A DNA stretch of 64,000 nucleotides from Micromonospora sp. RHAY321 (GTDB lineage: Bacteria > Actinomycetota > Actinomycetes > Mycobacteriales > Micromonosporaceae): the NCBI RefSeq assembly GCF_023896955.1, contig NZ_JAMHIW010000022.1, positions 1 through 64,000 on the forward strand, given 5' to 3'. A model generated the notes under the pieces. The model had not been told where the DNA came from, ran no database searches, and saw nothing but the letters and a program-made list of their open reading frames with translations. Position numbers and translations under genes: made by a program. Below are positions 61,889 to 64,000 of this stretch, in pieces; position 1 is the first letter of the stretch, and the number at the start of each line of letters is the position of its first letter.

Positions 61889-63552
61889 ACCAGCCGGTAC
61901 ACCGGCAACGCCCAGGTGCGGGTGAACCACGGCAGCCGCTCGGGGCGGTGCGGGCGCAGCCGGCCGGGCGGACGGTCGCCCACCTGGCCGTCGTCGTACC
62001 ACCGTTGCAGCCTGTCGGCGGCGGCCGTGACCGCCGCGACGGCGTCCGCCGGGTCGAGCAGGTCGGCATCGTCCGCGCCGTCCGGGTCGCGGTCCAGGTG
62101 TTCGCGCCAGAGCCGCAGCCGCAACTCCCGGGCGAAGACCCGTGCCCCGTCACCCTGACCGGAGGGGTCGGTGGGTCCCCGCTGGTCGCGGGTGCCGTCG
62201 AGCACCGCGCAGGACAACTCGCTGTCGTGCGTCCAGGAGCGCCGGTTGAAGTTGTCGCTGCCCACACTGGCCCATACGTCGTCGACCACGCACACCTTCG
62301 CGTGCACGTAGACCGGGTTGCCGGCGTGGTTCTCCACGTCGAACACGTGCACCCGCTCCGGCGCGGCCCGCTCGCACAGTGACAGCGCCTGTTCGCGGCC
62401 GACCATGTTCGGCGGCAGCGCGAGCCGGCCGTCCACGTCCGGGTGCCGGGGCACCACGGCGATCAGGTGCAGCTCCGGGTTGTCCCGCAGGGCGCGCGCG
62501 AACAGGTCGGCCACCTCGGTCGACCAGAGGTACTGGTCCTCCAAATAGATGAGCCGGCGCGCGCGGCGGACCGCCTTGGTGTAGCCCCGGGCGACGGTCC
62601 GCTCGCCGTCCGGCGCGAAGGAGTAGCGCGGCCGGACCGCGGGGTAGGTGCGCAGCACCTGGATCTGGTGCGGCCCGCAGGGCGGCGGTGCGGCCGGTTG
62701 CTCGGGCAGCGGGTCGGGGCGTAGGTCCGCGCCGCGCAGCCGGTCCCGCAGATAGGCCATCGGGTTCTCCGAGTCCAGCGGCATGGGGTCGGTCCAACGC
62801 TCCCGGAAGACCGTGTCCAGCGCGCCGACCACCGGGCCGCGCACCGCGAGCTGCACGTCGTGCCAGGGCGGGTTGGGGCCGTACCGGGGAGACATCGTCA
62901 CCGGCTGCGGGTCGCCCGCGTGCGCGGCGTCGTCCCGGCGACTGTGGCACAGGTCGATCCCGCCGGCGAAGGCGATGTCCCGTTCCGGGGCGCCGGGATG
63001 CCGCAGCACCACCAGCTTCTGGTGGTGCGAGCCGCCACGGCGCACCCGCTGGTCGAGCAGCACCTCCCCGCCGGCCGCGGAGATCACCTCGCTGAGGTTG
63101 CGGTTCTCGTCCTCGCTGTAGGCCAGCGTGTCGAGGTGTGAACGCCAGATCAGCCCCTTCACCACCACCCCGCGCTGGGCGGCCTGGGCGAAGAGCTGGG
63201 CGACGGTGGGGCCGTCCGGGCGCATCCGCTGGTCGGGATCACCCCGCCAGTCGGTGAAAAACAGATGGTCGCCCTCGGTGAGCGCCTCCACCTCGTCGAC
63301 CAGCCGATCGAAGTACGCCGCGCCGTGAATCAACGGCTCGGCGAGGTTTCCCGTGGTCCAGGTGGGTAACCCAGAGACCGGGTTGGCGCGTTCCTGCGCG
63401 GTGAGGAACCAGTCCTGCAATGGCAACGTCCAGCCCTCCCCGAGGTCGACAACGTCCTCACGGTAGGACCCCGGCCGTGGGTCCGCACGCCAGGTCGACG
63501 TAGCGGTGACCTGGCCGCCGCCATCCGTTCGACGCGAAACCGAGGAGGCCAC
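61837..63552 (-). CDS. phospholipase D-family protein
   Basis: A 571-residue PLD-superfamily protein with two HKD-type active sites: SHHQKL around residue 175-180 and VYVHAKVCVVDDVWASVGSDNFNRRS about residue 415-440. The second site is complete (HxKx4D with GSxN). The N-terminal domain contains WRGDPDQRM and a bacterial-type substrate loop. No signal peptide is evident, so it acts inside or on the membrane face; substrates could be phospholipids (cardiolipin-type) or phosphodiesters. The GTG at 63552 lies 3 nt from the start of the divergent 42-aa gene. Confidence 0.88.
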   Translation of the reverse strand: MASSVSRRTDGGGQVTATSTWRADPRPGSYREDVVDLGEGWTLPLQDWFLTAQERANPVSGLPTWTTGNLAEPLIHGAAYFDRLVDEVEALTEGDHLFFTDWRGDPDQRMRPDGPTVAQLFAQAAQRGVVVKGLIWRSHLDTLAYSEDENRNLSEVISAAGGEVLLDQRVRRGGSHHQKLVVLRHPGAPERDIAFAGGIDLCHSRRDDAAHAGDPQPVTMSPRYGPNPPWHDVQLAVRGPVVGALDTVFRERWTDPMPLDSENPMAYLRDRLRGADLRPDPLPEQPAAPPPCGPHQIQVLRTYPAVRPRYSFAPDGERTVARGYTKAVRRARRLIYLEDQYLWSTEVADLFARALRDNPELHLIAVVPRHPDVDGRLALPPNMVGREQALSLCERAAPERVHVFDVENHAGNPVYVHAKVCVVDDVWASVGSDNFNRRSWTHDSELSCAVLDGTRDQRGPTDPSGQGDGARVFARELRLRLWREHLDRDPDGADDADLLDPADAVAAVTAAADRLQRWYDDGQVGDRPPGRLRPHRPERLPWFTRTWALPVYRLVYDPDGRPLRARLAGTW

Positions 63553-63555
63553 ACC

Positions 63556-63684
63556 ATGCCCCGCGAGACGACGAACCCCGTGACCGAGTACCGCGAGCCG
63601 GCGGTGGAGAGCGAACGGGGTGCGCTGGTAGCGGTGTTGGTGATGGTGATTCTGGGGGTCGCGGGGATTTTCGCGGTCTCCTGA
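63556..63684 (+). CDS. 42-aa membrane peptide
   Basis: A short frame with GAGGAGG 8 nt before its ATG. The N-terminal half is acidic and hydrophilic (MPRETTNPVTEYREPAVESE), followed by a single hydrophobic helix (GALVAVLVMVILGVAGIFAV). It begins 4 nt from the divergent PLD start and is followed by a perfect hairpin, so it has its own transcript end. Function unknown; a single-pass small membrane protein. Confidence 0.65.
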   Translation: MPRETTNPVTEYREPAVESERGALVAVLVMVILGVAGIFAVS

Positions 63685-63694
63685 GGCGGCGCCC

Positions 63695-63720
63695 GCGCCC
63701 CCGTTGAGGAACGGGGGCGC
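63695..63720. terminator. terminator hairpin
   Basis: Perfect 11-bp stem GCGCCCCCGTT / AACGGGGGCGC with a GAGG loop, between the 42-aa gene and the convergent pirin gene. Confidence 0.7.
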
Positions 63721-63748
63721 CGACGCCGATCTCAGCGGTTGACCGTGG

Positions 63749-64000
63749 TCAGGGGCGGGCGCCCTGGCCGCCGGTGTGCGGCAGGCGCCCGGTGGGAATC
63801 ACGCCGAGCCGGCCGGCCTGGAAGTCCTCGAACGCCTGGATCAGCTCGTCGCGGGTGTTCATCACGAACGGGCCGTACTGCGCCACGGGCTCCCGGATCG
63901 GCTGGCCACCCATGATGTAGAGATCCAACGCCGGGGTGTTGCTGTCCTGCGTGGTGTCCGCGCCGAAGCGCAGCGCGTCACCGGCGCCGTGCACCGCGAG
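63749..64000 (-). CDS. pirin-family protein, 3' end only
   Basis: Only the last 80 or so residues are in the window; the gene continues past the right edge. The visible part has the pirin C-terminal cupin signature: [22 protein letters not shown], then [17 protein letters not shown]. Pirins are bicupin Fe(II) proteins; some act as quercetinases, others as redox-linked regulators. The last residues ([15 protein letters not shown]) are a flexible tail. Confidence 0.85.
   Translation of the reverse strand, partial: LAVHGAGDALRFGADTTQDSNTPALDLYIMGGQPIREPVAQYGPFVMNTRDELIQAFEDFQAGRLGVIPTGRLPHTGGQGARP

Overview
The window reads as a chromosomal segment of a high-GC actinomycete, most likely Micromonosporaceae (Micromonospora or a close relative). 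The grounds are the very high GC content, frequent GTG starts, a recurrent TAnnnT-10-plus-start-codon (leaderless) gene architecture, and typical actinobacterial families: a MhuD-type haem oxygenase, a DUF5753/DUF397 regulator pair, a class F sortase, GPP34, a SigB/SigF-type sigma factor and an SdhCAB complex with a b558-type cytochrome subunit. Genus is inferred from gene content and style, not from any database comparison. No tRNA, rRNA, CRISPR array, prophage or insertion sequence was recognised.

Region 1 (1-6909) is the end of a surface-polysaccharide locus. A CapF-type reductase/cupin and a CapG/WecB-type UDP-sugar 2-epimerase face a block with a PglF/CapD-type 4,6-dehydratase, a PglD/NeuD-type acetyltransferase, a PglE/DegT-type aminotransferase and a PglC-type phosphoglycosyl transferase. 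This is the gene set for a UDP-diacetylbacillosamine-like sugar and its transfer to a lipid carrier. Region 2 (7100-21900) is mostly housekeeping: a DUF389 membrane protein, Tex, dGTPase, an MBL hydrolase, a Tat-exported serine hydrolase, an ADH-SDR pair, and the sdhCAB operon divergent from a LysR gene with an operator-like palindrome between them. Region 3 (21900-31200) carries HrpA, a deaminase with the zinc and catalytic residues of blasticidin-S deaminase, a YciI protein, and a four-gene ferric-siderophore ABC transporter behind an IdeR/DtxR iron box.

Region 4 (31190-37950) is the most accessory-looking part. A DUF559-type nuclease-fold gene is bracketed by two related hairpin repeats. 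An unrecognised 214-aa gene has a 24-bp operator-like palindrome upstream. Then come a Ski2-like helicase, TrmB, and an exported protein paired with a class F sortase. Region 5 (38000-49330) has MhuD, exonuclease III, a PAC2 protein, a secreted muramidase-fold protein, a 48-aa conserved-looking small protein, an EcsC protein, an SGNH lipoprotein, a monooxygenase-domain membrane protein, an aldehyde dehydrogenase, an LLM oxidoreductase, and a Na+/H+ antiporter translationally coupled to a ZnF-UBP protein. Region 6 (49500-64000) has a secreted GH9 cellulase with a perfect CebR box, a PP2C phosphatase, HrpB behind the DUF397/XRE pair, a GPP34 protein, an amino-acid permease plus GNAT, a stress-type sigma factor flanked by two perfect hairpins, an acetoacetate-decarboxylase-like protein, a phospholipase D, a 42-aa membrane peptide and the 3' end of a pirin gene.

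Functionally the window combines envelope glycan synthesis, respiration, iron and haem acquisition, RNA metabolism by several SF2 helicases, and cellulose use. Perfect inverted repeats mark many transcript ends and are listed as terminators; few of them have a U-tract, as is usual in this group.
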